64,000 nucleotides of DNA from Palaemon carinicauda. Lineage: Eukaryota > Arthropoda > Malacostraca > Decapoda > Palaemonidae. The stretch spans positions 62,647,282 to 62,711,281 of the forward strand of contig NC_090729.1 of NCBI RefSeq assembly GCF_036898095.1. Reading direction: 5' to 3'. Positions 16,645 through 29,156 of this stretch are shown here, piece by piece. Under the pieces are notes generated by a model. The model had not been told where the DNA came from and made no database searches. It saw only the letters and a list, made by a program, of their open reading frames with translations. The first letter of the stretch is position 1; every line of letters begins with the position of its first letter. Made by a program: the position numbers and the translations under genes.

Positions 16645-16985
16645 ACCCGATATATTGAAGAGAGTAATCTAGGTAAGAGAAGGTGAAGATCCTTTTTATA
16701 AAAATCTTACAGTATTAACGTAACCTCTTGTGCAATATTCTAGATCAGATATAGAGCCCATGGGTGAGATGGCTTTAGTAAAGAAAACTAAATTAGGCAT
16801 ATAAATAATTTAGTCACATGTGGAGTATTTGAGGTCTCTGGAGAGATGATGAAGCTTTTTCCTAGAGGGAATGTTTATGAACCTCCTCACCAAAGTTTTT
16901 GTGAGGGTGTTGTGCCCTTCAGTGATTATATAGTGCTAATTCTTTGTTGCATGTTGTAGGGAGACCTTTCCTGAAGAAAAAATGG
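16645..16985 (+). repeat. R1 repeat copy 1, right part
   Basis: Continues the repeat broken at 6529. Blocks shared with copy 2 include TGAAGAGAGTAA, AAGGTGAAGAT, GATGATGAAGCTTTTT and GGGTGTTGTGCCCTT. Confidence 0.75.
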
Positions 16986-17596
16986 TCACCTTCCAGATTG
17001 ATGTACTTTTTCGTATGAGATTTAATGTTCTAGTGATAACTAGAATAGTCTTATGTATTGTTAATATGCTCCATGATATATTTCTCTTAACAATAGATTA
17101 TTCTGTGTATTTTTTATACGCAGGCCATATCTTTTTAGTAATATTCTAGGATCATGCTATATCTTTTCAAAATATAATAATAGTTCATGTCCAGGGTTCT
17201 GTCCTATCATGATTACACCAACCTATGCACGACATGAGGTAAAGACTGTTTCAACATGTACTCATTTTCTCGATATTTCCAGTTCTGAGGTTCAGTACAA
17301 TTGGACCTCGGAAATTTCTAGAACATTATTTACAAGAGCTGTGTTGTCACTTGCCCCTTACAAAAGTATGTTTACAGTACGATTAAGAGCGGAATGACAC
17401 ATTCTGGAAATGGATTGATCCGATAAAAGTACGAAAGTTATCTTGATGGTTTCTAATCATTTATGCTAATGTAAGGAGAATAAAATTTGTTTTTAAATTT
17501 GTCAAGCAGTTAACTATTGTTATTTATATTTAATCTAGAAATAAAATCTTGCTTCGGGGAATAATTTTATCACTAAGTTTTTATTTGTAACTGTTT
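16986..17596. other. AT-rich sequence between two R1 copies
   Basis: No coding or structural feature recognised. If R1 is an LTR this would be a deleted interior, but no retroelement domain is visible. Confidence 0.4.
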
Positions 17597-18410
17597 TTCT
17601 TTTTCTTCTTGTCATCAAGAAATATTTGGAAGACTTCAGCTTTGGATTTGTAGAGCAATTAACAAAGCAATGGGACTCCCAGAATCATCGTATTTTTTAT
17701 TTATTAATTGAACTATATACTATCACACTGGTTCAATTTTCAATTTTGATATATCTTGATCTTTTTTTATGAGGTAGTCGCAATCCTAATTATCTTTATT
17801 TTCTTTTCTCTTTAACTCTTGGTTCTTGTGATAAGGAAAAAGCAAAGCCCTGGTTGGTCAAGTCGTCCATTTCTAGCTTTTTTCTTCCATTTCATCTTCA
17901 TTTGATAAACGAAAATCTGAGAACTTATAGATTGAATTATCTAAAATTCAATCCTCCTTCTATTTGAGTGTTTATGTTTTGGTGATAGAATCATCTTGGT
18001 ACGGCACAGTTATACCCGAAATAGTGAAGAGAGTAAATGAATTCAAAGTATAAGATTTTTTCTTTTGCTTTGAAGGTGAAGATTCATATTATAACTTCCT
18101 TTTAATACATTCCTGCTCCCATTCATCGCATTCAGCAAAATTGTCTGAATTAACGTAAATTCCTGTTCAGCATTTCACTGGGATCACTAAAATAGTTCTT
18201 GAGAATAACATGACTTTAGTAATGATTAAATTAATTATTAAAGTGTAGAGTTTTATAAGTCTCTGGACAGATGATGAAGCTTTTTTCTAGCCTTAAGGTT
18301 TGTGAACTTCATGGCCATAATTATTGCCAGGGTGTTGTGCCCTTAAGTGATTATATAGTGCTCTTATCCCCCTCGACTAATTCTTTGTAGATCAGCGGCC
18401 AGGTCCTCCC
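17597..18410 (+). repeat. R1 repeat copy 2 (LTR-like)
   Basis: The complement of 51680-52510 matches through this region, for example GCAAAGCCCTGGTTGGTC and CAAAGCAATGGGACT. Its general layout resembles the LTR-Y family (GTGCC-AAACACCCT and GATCTT-ACCTTCGA blocks), so R1 is probably an LTR of a related gypsy family; that is inference. Confidence 0.7.
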
Positions 18411-18418
18411 GCGGACAT

Positions 18419-18446
18419 AGAAAACGGGAATTTCTTCCCGTTTTCT
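18419..18446. repeat. Perfect 12-bp inverted repeat (hairpin)
   Basis: AGAAAACGGGAA and its complement TTCCCGTTTTCT separated by TTTC. It sits at the left edge of the G/C-rich island. Function unknown. Confidence 0.8.
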
Positions 18447-18568
18447 AACCCTTCGTAAGACGTGGCCGTTGTTCTACAACAGAATGTTCTGCCAAAACTC
18501 TAGAATAGAACACTGCCTAACTTGAATGGGCCCACCTAACCTTACCTACAACACGTGTCTCTCCTTAA

Positions 18569-18790
18569 CGGGGGGGGGCTAACGCCCCCCTGCGACCCCC
18601 CGTACATAGCCGTATAATTATTCTTAAACACCTAAACGGGGGGGCTACCGCCCCCCTGCGACCCCCCTTACACTTGCCTATTCTTAATCGGAAATCATCA
18701 TACATACATGTGGCCGCTATCACTCATACACACAAGCATATTCTTAATCGGCCGACATCATGCATACATGTGGCCGCGATCACACAAACC
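18569..18790. repeat. G/C-rich short tandem repeats
   Basis: A block GGGGGGGCTAACGCCCCCC then TGCGACCCCCC occurs at 18569-18601 and again at 18637-18667. It is followed by two copies of a roughly 60-bp unit carrying TATTCTTAATCGG and CATACATGTGGCCGC. A further GGTGGCCGCCATC variant occurs near 19791. These may be subterminal repeats of the island containing the ISXO2-like ORF. Confidence 0.75.
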
Positions 18791-18869
18791 AGAAACGGAG
18801 AGGGTTGTACTTACATTATTTCCTGTTCAGCTTGCGGGTTTATTCGTAACCTCTACAACGGCCCCCTAC

Positions 18870-19376
18870 TTATTCAAAGTCACTGAAGTCCGAGTTTTCA
18901 ACTGGTATTGGCTTTCTGCTGAGAGACAACTTCTTCTTCTTTTGGGGAGGGCACGTTGGAGGGGCAAACTTTTTGTACAAAGGGAGAATCTGGTTCTGAG
19001 AAAAACCATAAATAAAACTTGCTAATATAACAAACACATCTTCGTACGGTAGCTTTGATCGTGAAAAAAAGCTACCGTGGTTAGGGGCGATCTTCTTTCG
19101 GCAATAACTATATGAACAACGCCAAAAAAACTTAGCTTTTCCACTATTCGCCGATTTTCCATCATACTTGTAGCGCATTTCACCGATATGACATTTTGCA
19201 CAAATGCCGGAAAAGTCGCCTAAAAGTCCCATTTTATATAAATATTTTGTAAACTCAGCACTTGTTGTAAAGTTCATAATCCTCAACATACTAGGATTGA
19301 CTGAATTGAAAAAAGATTCACAAGTATCTACACACTGGTTAGTTGCCATCGCGCCGCGTGGGTAAAGAATGAGCAT
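18870..19376 (-). CDS. ISXO2/Merlin-type zinc-ribbon protein, N-terminal part only
   Basis: A 168-codon minus-strand frame; a start at MATNQCVDTC (19349) is also possible. It contains the N-terminal module typical of ISXO2/IS1595-like (Merlin superfamily) transposases: GICAKCHIGEMRY with one CxxC pair, FFWRCSYSYCRKKIAPNHGS with the second Cys pair, then FFSRSKLPYEDVFVILASF, the helix that follows the zinc ribbon. The family's DDE/K catalytic domain is absent: the frame ends after a Lys-rich stretch with SDFSDFE. It could be a first exon, a truncated transposon gene or a captured DNA-binding module. No catalytic half was found nearby. Family assignment is fairly sure; expression is not. Confidence 0.6.
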   Translation of the reverse strand: MLILYPRGAMATNQCVDTCESFFNSVNPSMLRIMNFTTSAEFTKYLYKMGLLGDFSGICAKCHIGEMRYKYDGKSANSGKAKFFWRCSYSYCRKKIAPNHGSFFSRSKLPYEDVFVILASFIYGFSQNQILPLYKKFAPPTCPPQKKKKLSLSRKPIPVENSDFSDFE

Positions 19377-21730
19377 TTCCGACCCTCGATGGGTGCTCCC
19401 GTTTCCGTATTTGAATTTTTAGAAAAAATGAGTTATGATTGGGTGAAAAAGTTAATCCTAGTTAATCCCCAGGTCAAGTGGGGTCCCATTGGGTCGTTTC
19501 AAATTGCCGCGGCCGATTAATAATTCAGAATTCCGCCGCTATGGCGCTGTTGATTCGATCAGAACGTCATCTATAGGGAATTCTAGGAACTATGGGAGCG
19601 AGAAACTGCGTGGGAAGGTACAGAGCTCGTTCGACTAATAAATTTCACGTCGAATTAGATGGTTTTCAAAATCTTTGTATATCGGTATAGTAAGTACTTA
19701 CCCTCGATATTTATAACATTCTGAACAGTTAATATTCTATACAAGTTTCCGATAAAGTTGAAAATAAGGCGGCCGCTATCATACATGCAGGTGGCCGCCA
19801 TCCTACACACATCCCGGGAGACGTTCTATGAACAACAATTAGTTCCCACTCAGATTCAATCAGAATAAGAATTTTCCACAATAAGATTATCCTATCTTAT
19901 GCTTGTTTCTGATATGTGAATGTGACTAGGGTATAGGGGGGTGGGGGGCTCTATCCCATTCTGTATCCAGATCATACATAATCTGAAAAAGAATAGAACT
20001 TGTCTCTTGAGGGGCTTAATATTTACAGGCTGTCCAACTACAAGAGCCTGTGTCTTACACAAGGTAAGGGAATCTATACAGACAGGGCTTGATTACTGGT
20101 ACCTGTTTTCAACTTCCCAATGGTGTCTGACTCTGGTCCAGGAATAGCAGAGGGATAGATTCTCGTGACTGAGTGATACTAGATGATGCTCATGAACTCA
20201 ATACAGTAGCGAGTGCAATGGCCTCATGGTTCCTGTGAATGTCATTTTTATGATGGTTATTGATTGTTTTTTCATATGAAATACATTACATAAGTTACTT
20301 TGATGAGAACTTGATCTTGTGGCTTCGGACTGAACAAATTTTAAAATCTTTTGGTCTGAAAAACCAATTTCTTTGCTTAGAATTGATTCAGAAAATGTTT
20401 TTCTCAACTATATATACAATACTTCATTATTTTCTCTCATATTAAGTTATTGATAGATAAGTTGGTGTATGGACTACTGAGAGGTTTTGATTATATTTTT
20501 AGCACATACATATGAGACCATTTGACACTCAGATGCAGAATTATACTACAATAATCACAGTAGAAGGAAAACAGTATAGAGATAGGAAGCTGGGAAGAGC
20601 TAGATAGATATCTAAAGCACTGAAGACATGTCTCAAAAACTCTTCAGTAATTATTCTAGTAAACTGTCTGATATGTAGGCCACTGACAGTGCTATTATTT
20701 TACCATCATTCCTTTTTAGTAAATGAAGTGAATACTTATATGACTAGCTTCATTTAGGTGAGTTGATCTATAAGCAACAATGTGCTCTATCCTTAGGTAC
20801 CTAATCAACAAACCCTTTGCTTATTTCAACAGACTTTTAATATAGTAAGAGAAGCTAACTTTTGAGGTATAAGTAATGAATGTTTTCTCATCATAATGGT
20901 ACAGCCATACAATATTCCGATTGAGTGTCTACCTGGCTTTCATGTTTACCCTGCAATTTTCCATGATAGTTACTGTTATATACAATTTCCTAATCATACC
21001 AAATTTTGGTCAACAGGTTTCTATGAGGTTCCAGGTTGTCCGTTGCCATCTTTACAACACGATTATTGTGGGCACACTACTAGAAGAAGAACAGTAGCTG
21101 CAAAGCACTGCAGAAATTTTTTTGTTATTAGCTACTGCCTATACAGACAGCACAGCTTGCAAATTTTCGCTTTTAACTTCCAGGGCATGTCTAACATATT
21201 GTCCATCCTTTCCGGCCGCCATGTTTCTCAAATTACTGAGAGATGTCACTGCACCGTTCTTCTGCCATTTTGTGCCTAGAAGTCAATCTATAAGTTGACA
21301 AAAATTCGAAGCAGTCAACTGACATTTGCCAAAGTTCAAGATTATTTAGAGACTGTAGATCAGGGTGTTGAACGAAAATGTGATCTCACTCCATACTCTG
21401 TTTCCAGTAGGTATTTTGATATCTATATTAGTCTAACAACTAAAAGTTTTAACTGCTATATTCCAGCTATTGTTGTGCTCTGTTTCCTGTAAGTAAAAGA
21501 AGGACTGGTTTATATTCGTACAAGAATAAAGTAAAGTTAGACCAATTGTAAGATTTACTAAACCAGACTTTCCTGCTACATCTAATAAGAGCTAGTTTAA
21601 ACACTGAGGTACAGCTTACAAACTAGGTCTAGGCTCTATCAATTACCAAAAGTATATATCTAAACATAGAACTACTGTAGATTATTACAGCCTGAGCTAA
21701 ACCATACGTAAGGCACCAGCCACCCATTGA
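19377..21730. other. No supported gene
   Basis: The first 450 bp remain G/C-rich and belong to the island above. The rest is ordinary AT-rich sequence. Reading frames up to 127 codons occur (for example 20896-21279) but show no recognisable domain. Confidence 0.45.
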
Positions 21731-22068
21731 TGAGAAGAATTTTTTAATTAAGTGATGAGTGGGAACTCGTTGCTCCAGGAAAGTCTCCTTACGTCAGTTC
21801 CTAAAAGATCAGCAGGGGAGGATAAGGAGCACTAACACTCGTGGCACAAACACCCTGCTAATAACTTTACTGACGTAGTTCACTAACCATCACTCTTGAA
21901 TGGAAAAGAAGGAAATTGTACTCTGTGCAGAGGCCAGAGAACTTCACACGTGAAATAAAAGGGATTTAATGGCCTACTCTAGCTTTGTCAGGTCTAAGGT
22001 CATCTACACTCTCAGGCTCTGTTTAAGTAATGTTTGAGACAAACCAAACTATGGGAGCAGTGATGTAA
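21731..22068 (-). repeat. LTR-Y fragment, left part (interrupted by the LINE)
   Basis: Starts TGAGAAGAATTTTTTAATT and aligns with the LTR ends at 53806 and 58865 (shared GGGAAC, GGAAAGTCTCCTTA, GGCACAAACACCCTGCTAATA and GGCCTACTCTAGCTTTGTCAG blocks). It stops at GCAGTGATGTAA, where the LINE is inserted, and resumes at 31698. Confidence 0.88.
22057..22068. repeat. LINE target-site duplication, 3' side
   Basis: GCAGTGATGTAA, identical to 31698-31709, brackets the LINE. Confidence 0.85.
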
Positions 22069-22508
22069 TGAATGAATGATTTAAAGTTTTTAGGCATCCT
22101 GACATCTAAGGTCATTGATGCCGGTAACATTTAATTTATGTATACAAAAATAAAAAATGAAATAAAATAAAAAAATAAAGAGTATTCAATTAAAATCATA
22201 AAAATTGAATGTCATAAAAGTTAAATATTTTCCAGAAGACCTGCTTCTGAAATAAATCTAAAAATGCCACTTGCATGGTAGGACAAATCATTTCCAAGAA
22301 TCTTGGCAAGGATGAACCTGCCACCCTCACCTCGAGCCTCAAACAAATATCTATTCCACAAGTTGTTATAATTGGGGTATTCGGTCAACAAATGCCTTAC
22401 TGTTAGAGGTACTAAACAGTTGTCATAATACGGTTGGTGTTGGCCCTTCAGCAGAAACTCATGTGTCAACCGAGTGTGACCAATACGGAGGCGACAAAGA
22501 GACGTCTC

Positions 22509-23456
22509 TCATTTTCGGGGCATCATATTATACCTCCAAGGAGATATGTCATTTGTTACTTCCCTCATTTTATTGCCATCTTGACTATCCCATTGCTGTT
22601 GCCATTTATTGCAAACCAATTTCTTGATGTCAGGTAAGAAATCATTACAGGGAATGGGATACCTTCTTGGCAGCAACTCGGATGCAGCCTCCTTAGCCAG
22701 TGAATCTGCCTTCTCATTCCCGGACACACCTGCATGTGCTGGAACCCAACAAAATTGAACTGTTATACCTCTCCGTCCAATAATGAAAAGCCATTCTAAA
22801 ATCTTTAAAACTAGTGGGTTATTAGAATTAAAAACTTCCATAGCTTGAAGGACACTCCTTGCATCACTAAAAACTGTAAAATTACCCTCCTTCTCCAACG
22901 CTATTTTCTCAATAGCGGTTAATATGCCATACAGTTCGGCAGTAAATATGGAAGCGGTCAGAGGAAGTGCACCTCTACAATTAAAACCATTACTATGTAC
23001 TCCAAATCCAACGCCAGCATTAGATTTGGAGCCATCAGTATAGATAAAAGTTGATCCTATATGTTCTTTAACATGTTCATTAAAAAGAGACCTGGCTTCT
23101 AGGTCTGACATATTCTTCTTATCTCCAATAAAATATTTACAAAAAGATATCTCTGGTAACTTCCATGGAGGCATTGATGATACCTTGAATGGAAGTACCT
23201 TATTTCTAATTATACCCAGACTATTTAATAATCGTTTCACCCGAAAGCCATAAGGTTGAAGAGGTTTTGGGTGCAACTCAAAGTATGATGCGTGTCTTAC
23301 AAGGCTTGTAGTCTGAAAGGCTAGAGAGTTAGGGAGTCTTTGCAATCTAAACCAATACCGAAGAATGGAAGACATTCGGTAAAGGTCTAGAGGTAACTTT
23401 CCAGCATCAACAAGGAGACTTAGGATAGGCGAGGTTTTAAAAGCTCCAGTAGACAA
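22509..23456 (-). pseudogene. LINE RNase H domain and connection
   Basis: Continues ORF2 in a shifted frame (SKISYGCEVYSSA near 23540, then 315 codons). RNase H1 catalytic residues are visible: IYTDGSKSNAGVGFG (Asp), TAELYGILTAI (Glu), VFSDARSVL (Asp) and HAGVSGNEKADSLA (Asp). An RNase H domain at the end of ORF2 is characteristic of the I group. The frame breaks near 22509; the C-terminal piece RLTHEFLLKGQHQPYYDNC, with HLLTEYPNY, follows at 22469-22221. Confidence 0.88.
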
Positions 23457-23570
23457 TCTAATACCTGCATGATGTATCGAGTCTAATATTTTTAACCGGC
23501 TTGGGGTGGCTGAAGAATATACCTCACAACCATAACTAATTTTGGAAAAAAATCAAGGCCTTGTATAATT

Positions 23571-24395
23571 TTAAAATAGTATTGCGGTCTGCCCCCATGA
23601 TGTGTGGGACAATACTTTTAAAATATTCAGAGCTTCAACACATTTAGCTTTTAGTGCTTTTAGGTGAGAAACCCATGTAAGTCTACAGTCAAATATCAAA
23701 CCTAAAAATTTGGCTTCCGATACACATGGGATCCGTTGACCTTTAATGTATATATCTGGGTCTGGATGCGCTCCCCGGATACGACAGAAATGTACAATAG
23801 TAGTTTTACTTGTCGAGAACTTAAATCCATTCATATCAGCCCACTGGATAATTTTGTCAATTGAGAGCTGTAGTTTTCTCTCAACCGTTGCCATTCTGGC
23901 AACAGCAAATGATATGGAGAGATCATCCACAAATAATGTTGAGAGAACATCCCGGGGAATTGCTGAGGATATCCCATTAATTGCTAGTGCAAAAAGGGTT
24001 ACACTCAGCACACTACCCTGAGGAACTCCTTCTTCCTGGCACTTACTCTCTGATAGAGCTTCCCCAACTCTCACTTGAAAAACTCTATGTGAAAGAAATG
24101 CCTGAATAAATAGTGGCAGCTCTCCTCTCAATCTGATTTCATGAATGGTTTTAAGTATACCATATCTCCATGTGGTATCATATGCCTTTTCAAGGTCAAA
24201 AAATACTGTAACATGGTGCTGTTGGGAAGCAGAGGCTTCACAAATAGAAGACTCAAGTCGTATCAACACATCAGTCGTTGAGTGCATTTTTCGGAATCCA
24301 CATTGAATCGGTGATAAAATACCTTTCTTTTCAAGGTACCATATCAGCCTTGCATTGACCATCTTCTCCATGATTTTACATAAACAAGATGTCAA
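23571..24395 (-). pseudogene. LINE reverse transcriptase domain
   Basis: A 274-codon uninterrupted stretch with RT blocks: NARLIWYLEKKGILSPIQCGF, VTVFFDLEKAYDTTW (motif A), EEGVPQGSVLSVTLFALAIN (motif B) and LFVDDLSISFA (motif C with both aspartates intact), then KFLGLIFD. The frame continues upstream to the piggyBac junction (24541) with YRPIALTSCLCKIMEK. It is lost by a frameshift near 23571 (KVLSHTSWG). Confidence 0.9.
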
Positions 24396-24537
24396 TGCAA
24401 TAGGACGATAGTTTGCTGCTAAAAACTTGTCTTTACCGGGTTTTAAAAAGGCTAAAATAATGGCTAGTTCCCAAACACTTTGGTAACTATGAGCATGCCA
24501 TATTCTAATAATATTGCTTAAAATAAATATCTTTGTA

Positions 24538-27500
24538 TTAACCCTGGATAGGTATGCTCCTCGGACACCCCTTTAAGGGTATACTCGGACGCGCACGACC
24601 CTGACGCCAAAAAAAATTCTTGAAAAATCAGTTTTTGCAGTGACCTCCTTTTTTCTTTTGCCAAAAAAATCTTCAATGAATGCTTAAAACAACTGTAAAG
24701 ATAAATACTACTCATCTGCAGAAAAACTATTTATTATAAATATTTTAAAAAATTAAGTAGAAAAAAAGACCTTACATAAAAATTCATTAAAAAAAAGTTT
24801 ATACATATATACACAAATCCTTTTAGGAATTGATTCTTGAATGTTTAGGACACATCTTGATGTATTTTGGATGAAGTCAGACCCATGGAGGTGAAGATCT
24901 GAAATGAGAAAAAAAGGGTAACTTTTTTTGGCCAAAAAAATTTGTCCAAATTTCATGAATTTTTTTTTGGGTACCCAAATGAAATAGGAAGTGGCTAATT
25001 TTTTTAGGGAATAAACATATGTTATCCTAAAATAGAAATATGTAAAAAAATCTTCATTATTTTGTAAATTACATTTATATCAGGGGCCATATCTAAAGGT
25101 AATTTTTTGAGTACTTAGAAATTTCGTAAAAAAATACATATATTTAATATATAGTATGATATTTATGCAGGTAAAAATATATCAAAATATCACAAATTCT
25201 ATAGGGAACAAGAATATATATAGATAGGGCAACTTACGCTTCGGATATGTCCACAAAATGGCCGCCAACCACACTGACTCAGACTCCCTAATCTGCCACT
25301 TGAAATGTAGGAAGGGTATGTCAATTTCAAGGTGTTATTTACTAATGTAATTATTCTTGGATATGCATAAAAATTGTATGGTGAGTTGCTGGATAATTGT
25401 CGATTATTTTACGACTATAAAAGTAAAATTCTGACCCAAAAAAAATTTTTTGAAGGGAAATAAAATCGAAAAAAAAAACGTAAAACAATATAATATTTTA
25501 GCTAAAAAAATTTGATGATATTCAATCAAAAAAGAAGTAAACAAAATTTTCCGACAAATAAACATCTAGAGGAATCATTACTCTGTGATAGTTCCTTAGT
25601 ACGTAGTAATTTTGAAAGAAATGGGAAAAAACGAAAAAGTGGCAATCGCAGGAAAATCGAACACATACCTATATATACGCCATATCTGGCTAAAAAAAAA
25701 AGATAGGCATGGGTAGCCAGATCATCTAAAAACATTTTCCAACACTATAAAAATATAAGTTTTGCGACACTACTTGCCAATTCCTTACGGAAACATGACT
25801 AAGCCGAAAAATGCAAAACATATAAAAAGGGGCACTCGCGGAAAAATGGCTAACATTCTAATATACGGCATTTCAGAAAAAAAAGATTCAGCCAGGTGCT
25901 AGGCAAACCATCAAGGCAAATTTTCCGACAAATAAACATCTAAATGAATCATTACTCTGGGATAGTTCCTTAGTACGTAGTAATTTTGAAAGAAATGGGA
26001 AAAAACGAAAAAATGGCAATCACAGGAAAATCGAACACATACCTATATATACACCATATCTGGCTAAAAAAAAAAGATAGGCATGGGTAGCCATATCATC
26101 TAGAAACACTTTCCAACACTATAAAATTATAAGTTTTGCGACACTACTTGCCAATTCCTTACGGTAACATGACTAAGCAAAAAAATGCAAAACAAATAAA
26201 AAAGGGGCACTCGCGGAAAAATGGCCATTATAATATACAGCATTTCAGAAAAAAAAAATTTCAGCCACGTGCTAGGCAAACCATCAAGGCACATTTTCCG
26301 ATAAATAAACATATAAATGAATCGTTACTCTGTGATAGTTCCTTAGTACGTAGTAATTTTGAAAGAAATGGGAAAAAACGAAAAAATGGCAATCACAGGA
26401 AAATCGAACACATACCTATATATACGCTATATCTGGCTAAAAAAAAATAGGCTTGGGTAGCCAGATCATCTAGAAACACTTTCCAACACTATAAAAATAT
26501 AAGTTTTGCAACACTACTTGCCAATTCCTTACGGTAACATGACTACGCAAAAAAATGCAAAACATATAAAAAGGGGCACTCGCGGAAAAATGCCCAACAT
26601 TCTAATATACGGCATCTCAGATAAAAAAAAAGACATGCACGTGTTAGCCCAACCATCAAGGCACACTTTCTAACACATAAACATGAAAAAAAAATGAATA
26701 ATATACGGCAATTCCTTACTACGTAGTAAATTTTTACAAATATTGAAAAAAAAACAGAAATTGGCAACCGCAGTTAAATACCCAATATACCAATACCTAC
26801 GTCGTATCTGACAAAAACAAAGTCACGCATGGGTAGCCAGATCATCTAGACACACTTTCCAACACTAAAAAAGCAAAAGTTTTACGACACTCTTTGGCAA
26901 TATCTTACGGAAAATGACTTGGCAAAAAAATGAAAAAAAAAATGAAAAAGGGGCACTCGCGGTAAAATGCCCAACATCCTAATATACGGCATCTCAGATA
27001 AAAAAAAAGACATGCACGTGTTAGCCCAACCATCAAGGCACACTTTCTAACACATAAACATGAAAAAAAAATCAATAATATACGGCAATTCCTTACTACG
27101 TAGTAAATTTTTACAAATATTGAAAAAAAACAGAAATTGGCAACTGCAGTTAAATACCCAATATACCAATAACTACGTCGTATCTGACAAAAACAAAGTC
27201 ACGCATGGGTAGCCAGATCATCTAGACACACTTTCCAACACTAAAAAAACAAAAGTTTTACGACACTATTTGGCAATATCTTACGGAAAAATGACTTGGC
27301 AAAAAAATGAAAAAAAATGAAAAAGGGACACTCGCGGTAAAATGGTCCTCGTGGTGATGAACGACATTTTAACTAAAAAAAAAATCATGCACATGGTAGC
27401 CAAACAATCCACCAAGACTTTCCACAACTGATAACCTATACAAGTTGCACCATTCTACGACGATTTCATAATACGTAATAACTTTGATAATTATGCAAAT

Positions 27501-27716
27501 TACTTTAGAAGGGTAAACTCGGTCGCGCTCGACCACGACGCGTCTCAGAAATCGGGGAAGGAGTAGAGCTACAGCAATGCACATCTGGACACTACTAGAG
27601 CGTGTAGGCGAGACACATACTGCAGGTCGATCACCCACAAATTCAGTCACGGGGGTGAGTAACGTGAGAAAAACCTCTTTTTTTTTTTGACGCTCGGGGT
27701 CGCGTTCCAGGGTTAA
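24538..27716. mobile_element. Non-autonomous piggyBac element (copy B)
   Basis: Element 24542-27712 (3171 bp) between TTAA at 24538-24541 and 27713-27716. The left 1.0 kb matches 6534-7546 of copy A; the rest matches its satellite array and right end. The transposase is absent. The deletion joint lies at 25546-25551 (ATTTTC). Five array anchors occur at 25711, 26085, 26455, 26831 and 27207. The right end lacks the block that in copy C precedes the terminus, so TCGGGGTCGC runs straight into GTTCCAGGG. It is inserted in the LINE ORF2. Confidence 0.93.
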
Positions 27717-28233
27717 AATGTACATGTTTAATCATTGCATATGGAATTCCATCAGGTCCAGGGGCTGTATCATTGCAATGAGCAAGTGCGGAATCAAATT
27801 CTCTTTCAGTGAAAGGAGAATTATAAGACTCTTCCCTTCTTGTTGCAAAATTTAAAATTTTCTTTTCTTCAACGCTCCTATACTGGTGACCAGGGGCTCC
27901 TACACACTTGCTGGATACATTTGAAAAATGACTAGCCAGGGCATTGCTAACATCATTTGCTTCAGTTACATACTGACCATTCACCTTCAACACTGATGGT
28001 GGTTTGGGGATGAATTTGCCAGCTATCTTTTTTACTTTCCTCCACACAGCAGATGGTGGTGTTCTACTGTTAATGGAGGAAACAAGAGACATCCATGACT
28101 GGCGCCTTGCTTCTTTCATGGAACGACGGAACTGTGCTCTACATTTCTTGTACATAATTAAATACTCATCAGTTCGGAGTCTACGCAATCGTGTTAGAGA
28201 TCTTCTTGTGGCTCTGTGGAGGGCAGTTAGTTC

Positions 28234-29084
28234 TTAAGACCACCACGGGACTGGTCGTCGTTTGAATAACCCTGTTGTTTTGGGAATTGAATTGACTCCT
28301 GCTGTATGGAGAGTTCCATTCAGTAAGTCTATGGCATCATCGATATTTTCAACCTGTTCAGCATCCCCCTCAATTTCGCTTAGCTCACGAAATTTTTCCC
28401 AGTCCGCCTTGTCAAGATTCCATCGTGGCGATCTCTGTAAAGGTGGACCATTGTTGGTGTTTATAATGATTGGTGCATGATCACTAGTATGCCAATCATC
28501 TAATGTCCTCCAATCAAAATCAAGAAGGCAGTTAGAGCTTGCAATGGAAAGGTCAATGCATGACAAGGTACCTGTCTGAACATGGAAGTGTGTGGGCTCT
28601 CCTGTATTAAGGAGTCCCACATCCTCATTCTCCACAATTGATGAGATAATATTGCCCCTTGTGTTGGCCAAAACTTCACCCCATAAAGGATGTCTACCAT
28701 TCATATCTCCCAGTAAGAGAAAAGGTTGAGGGAGTTGTTGAATGACTTCTGCTAAATCATCATATAAAATATTATCATTTGGGGGTAAGTACAGAGAGAT
28801 ATTGTATATTTTTTCCCTATATCAATTTGTACAACAACTGCCTGCAGGGTTGTACGTATAGACATAGGTATTTGGGGAACATCTCGACGAATGTACATGA
28901 AACTTCCGCCATGGCTCCCTGCTTGTTGATTATATGGTGTTCTATAGCTAACATACTCTCGAGGACTAGGAGTGTTGGAATCAAGCTTACTTTCCTGTAG
29001 ACATACAATTATGGGGGAATGCTCATGAATTAGGAGCTTAAGTTCTTCATATTTCGCCCTCAAACCCTGACAGTTCCATTGCAA
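28234..29084 (-). pseudogene. LINE APE endonuclease domain
   Basis: Motifs of the AP-type endonuclease fold are in order: QWNCQGLRAKYEEL at the start, IVCLQESKL (catalytic Glu), GDMNGRHPLWG (Asp-Asn pair), then SDHAPII (Asp-His pair) at the end. These residues nick target DNA. A one-base frameshift near 28790 separates the first third from the rest, and a TAA after PVPWWS ends the frame where the linker ELTALHRATRR would continue. Confidence 0.85.
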
Positions 29085-29156
29085 AATGGAGGAGAAAACT
29101 ATGGATTATTTCTGGAAGACATCTTGGATGAGGTCTTCCCATTAGCAGTTTTTAAT

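Larger units (their letters stand above)
22221..29090 (-). pseudogene. LINE ORF2 (endonuclease-RT-RNase H), interrupted and mutated
   Basis: ORF2 supplies the nicking endonuclease, reverse transcriptase and RNase H used in target-primed reverse transcription. The order along the minus strand is endonuclease (29084-28234), linker (to 27713), the piggyBac B insertion, RT (24541-23571), connection, RNase H (23060-22650) and a C-terminal region. Lesions seen are a frameshift near 28790, an in-frame TAA at 28236-28234 after PVPWWS, a frameshift near 23571 and another near 22500. Removing piggyBac B with one TTAA rejoins the frame exactly (MIKHVHF then NTKIF). It was therefore decayed or intact independently of the insertion, which landed within coding sequence. 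Confidence 0.87.

Noticed and set aside
20896..21279. 127-codon frame as a possible host gene
   Set aside because: No domain, splice context or codon pattern supports it; AT-rich chance frame.
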